From Ochromonas danica (taxonomy: Eukaryota > Sar > Chrysophyceae > Chromulinales > Chromulinaceae), in contig VKHL01000145.1 in the NCBI GenBank assembly GCA_015146655.1, positions 1 through 64,000 of the forward strand: a DNA stretch of 64,000 bases. Direction: 5' to 3'. Under the pieces are notes generated by a model. That model had not been told where the DNA came from. It did not search any database and saw only the letters and a program-made list of their open reading frames with translations. Below are positions 61,886-64,000 of this stretch, piece by piece. Both the position numbers and the translations under genes were made by a program. The first letter of the stretch is position 1; every line of letters starts with the position of its first letter.

Positions 61886-62615
61886 CTAACTCTTGACAAG
61901 CTTCTCCAACTGAGTAAGTACATCAGTTGAATGTGAAGCGACACGACCTTCCACATCTGTGAAGACATACTTAACTTTGAGATCCGGAGAGATGATATAG
62001 GTCTGGCGGTTACTGAACTTTCCCACAAAGCCCAGGTCCAACAGACTGCCGTACTTGTTGCTCACTACCCCTCCCTGGTCAGAGAGCAAAGGGAACTCCA
62101 ATCCATACTTCTTACCAAAGTCAAGATGCTTATCTAAAGGATCGACAGAGACTCCTATGATCTGAGCCCCGAGATCCTGGTACTTCTGGTAGTCACGCTC
62201 GAAGGTCTTCGCTTCCAGAGTGCAACCAGACGTAAAGTCACCCTTCAAAGGTAATTAACAAGTCAGTTAATACAAGTATCTGTATATTGCAATGGGGAAA
62301 GAGGCATCTTACAGGGTAGAAGTAGAGAACTGTCCATTTTCCTTTGAGATCTCCCAAGGAAATCGGCCCTCCAGCATTAGAAGGAAGAGAGAACTCGGGA
62401 GCAGATGTTCCCACTACAGGAATAGCATCAGCCAAGACGGAGAGAGGTCCTCCGATGGCAAGCATGCCGCCGACAGCCGCTGTGGCCAGAGCTTTGGGCA
62501 AATTGAATGCTTGCAACTGAGTGACTTCTTTGCGATAACTCGACAATCCAGTCAACTTGAGATGAAATGCTTCACCAATAATGACAAATGCAAGTAACAA
62601 CAAGGTACGAATCAT
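61886..62615 (-). CDS. PRXQ: Peroxiredoxin Q with signal peptide, probably plastid-targeted
   Basis: Exon 1 (62313-62615) and exon 2 (61886-62242) join in phase 0 (YFYP|GDFTSGC). The N-terminus MIRTLLLLAFVIIGEAF is a signal peptide with a Phe near the cleavage region. A basic, Ser-containing stretch and an Ala-rich hydrophobic segment (LATAAVGGMLAIGGPLSVLA, thylakoid-transfer-like) follow. Such a bipartite leader is typical of complex plastids. The mature domain has PEFSLPSNAG, TVLYFYP and the peroxidatic motif PGDFTSGCTLEA (PxxxTxxC). The resolving Cys usual for PrxQ/BCP five residues later is Lys, and no other Cys is seen in the mature part, so a 1-Cys mechanism is suggested. The role is removal of peroxides in the plastid or its lumen. 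Confidence 0.88.
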
Positions 62616-63043
62616 TTTGTTGGGATGTGATGATTGTGTTTGTAGTCTAAGATGGAATAATTCTCTTTCTTCTGTCTTCTAACGTGGTTTGTTCTCTCTC
62701 GAACCTCTTTCTCCCATTCTTCCCAGCTATTTCTCCCTTGCTTGGGTGGGGAAGTTTCTTCCCAACCGGGAGATATCCTGCCTGCGTGGTCGTTTCGGTG
62801 ATTTTCACGGCGACGATTCGATTCCTTCCCTGTGAAGCCGAACTGAAGATTCCCTCCCGTCGGTGGCCATCATCTTCGCTTGCTTGCTGTGCTGCGTTGC
62901 TGTGCTAGTCCCTCGGATCCACTGCCTGCCCCTCCTCGAGACCTTCGCCCCGCTGCCTGCCATCGCCTTGCCTTCCCGCTGCTTGCTTGCTAACTGCTGC
63001 TGCTGGCTAAATCACTGCCTGAGATCCACTTGAGATTCCTTCC
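62616..63043. promoter_or_regulatory. Divergent upstream region of PrxQ and the acyl-CoA synthetase gene
   Basis: About 430 bp between divergent starts. It is rich in short words such as TGCTTGC, CTGCC and TTCCC, the right part being GC-richer (62750-63010). No gene is recognised. A long 5' leader of the synthetase gene is likely. Confidence 0.4.
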
Positions 63044-64000
63044 ATGGCACACTCATACCTCTATATCCCTATCGCTGAGAAGCTAAAGGATTATGGAAAC
63101 CAGGGGAAGAAAAACCCGGTCCGGGGAGAAGAGATTGGAGAGCTGATCAAAGATTATGATTCCTTGATTGACTTGTTGCCAAGTCATAATGGCGCGGCGA
63201 TTTGTGAGCCTTCCAATTCGGAAAAAGTGCCTTTAACACATCAACGATTACGAAAGTTTATCTCTGAAGAGTTTGACCTCCGACCCTATGGCATTGAATA
63301 TGGGCAACGTGTTGCTGTCTTGTTGCCGAACGGCCCCGAGCTCGCTGTGACCATCTTGTCCGTGGTGTCAAGATGGTGCGCTGCTCCTATCAATCCTACT
63401 AATACCTGGCAAGAGATTAAGATGGAACTCATCAGCACTCGGTCCGTCGCTGTCTTGATTCTGGCTGGTGCCACCGTGAATGAAGCTGCTTTGAAGGCCG
63501 CAAAGGACTTGGGGATTGGGGTTATCAGACTAAACTCCCTTGGTAAGTCTTGACACCTGACTAACCTCCCTCAAGCTGGACGTGACTTACTTATTCTTTT
63601 TGTCCTTTTCCAGGAAATGTTACTGGTTTGTTTAGTACATCTCTTGTTTCTCCAGTAAACTTTGAAAATGTCCCTCCAGCACCTGCAGCTCATCAATATC
63701 CTGCTGGTTTCAAGACTTATCGCCATCCGGAAACTGTGCTTTTATTGCATACTTCCGGTACTTCGGGGAACAAGAAGTTGGTGCCATACTCTCTTGATAT
63801 GATTATTGTTGGTGTTGGGTGTATCGTTGCATCCTGGAACTTGAAGCCATCTGATGTCTGTCTGAATATGATGCCTTTATTCCACATTGGAGGCATTGTG
63901 CGAAATATATTCTCTCCTGTTCTTTCTGGCGGTGCTGTGATTGCATGCAGTGGTTTTGATCCTCTTCTATTTTGGGATATTCTATACTTAGGAGTGGAGC
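63044..64000 (+). CDS. AMP-forming acyl-CoA synthetase family enzyme, N-terminal part (runs off the right edge)
   Basis: Exon 1 (63044-63542) and exon 2 (63614 onward) join across GTAAGT...TTCCAG in phase 1 (LG|NVTG). Recognisable ANL-superfamily parts are GQRVAVLLPNGPELAVTILS, WCAAPINPTNTW, the phosphate-binding loop LLHTSGTSGNKKLVPYS, and MMPLFHIGGIVRNIFSPVLS with GGAVIAC. These activate a carboxylate to an acyl-adenylate and then to the CoA thioester. The C-terminal A8-A10 motifs lie outside the window, so the substrate (fatty acid, oxalate or other) and any fusion partner cannot be told. No N-terminal targeting signal is evident. Confidence 0.85.

Overview
This is nuclear DNA of a eukaryotic microbe. 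Genes lie on both strands, are interrupted by short GT-AG introns (about 60-120 nt), and encode eukaryotic hallmark proteins: LC8 dynein light chain, PRPF4, Derlin, an exosome subunit, DNAJC7 and NDUFAF6. A CH-domain protein of the SPEF type and LC8 suggest a flagellated cell. A peroxiredoxin Q with an N-terminal signal peptide ending near an A-F pair, and a membrane hybrid histidine kinase, are compatible with an alga carrying a secondary plastid (stramenopile-like). That assignment is inference; I cannot name the species.

Layout. (1) 1-5.3 kb: a partial Pro-rich gene, SCO1, an exosome RNase-PH-like subunit, a decayed ABC1 kinase, a duplicated 5' gene fragment, a large hairpin and an unidentified membrane protein. 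(2) 5.7-22.8 kb: a minus-strand tandem family of membrane-anchored ankyrin-repeat genes: four full members, one member without ankyrins and one decayed member. Ankyrin repeats are encoded one per exon, and introns are nearly identical between members. A GGCC-rich element with a 10-bp flanking direct repeat sits inside the array. (3) 23.3-28.6 kb: LC8, NDUFAF6, an EF-hand protein, HemW and a Cof-type HAD phosphatase. (4) 28.96-38.14 kb: four near-identical tandem units, each encoding a large GTPase of the GBP/atlastin kind. Two membrane segments lie between G1 and G2, and a C-terminal domain resembles Hsp20/alpha-crystallin. (5) 38.3-64 kb: single-copy genes for chaperone, flagellar, glycosyltransferase, ERAD, signalling, chromatin, splicing, redox and acyl-CoA functions, plus four identical tRNA-Gly(GCC) genes.

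The two multigene arrays are the accessory, fast-evolving part. Both encode membrane-anchored proteins, and both show local recombination: mosaic ankyrin exons in one, and a single divergent patch in an otherwise identical GTPase copy in the other. Other points worth checking are a lamin-tail domain fused to a degenerate phosphatidylinositol-synthase-like domain, an F-box-like segment in front of a SET domain, and a protein with four spaced EHxVK motifs. Exon structures come from reading splice signals and frames by eye. Family names rest on recognised motifs, not on database searches.
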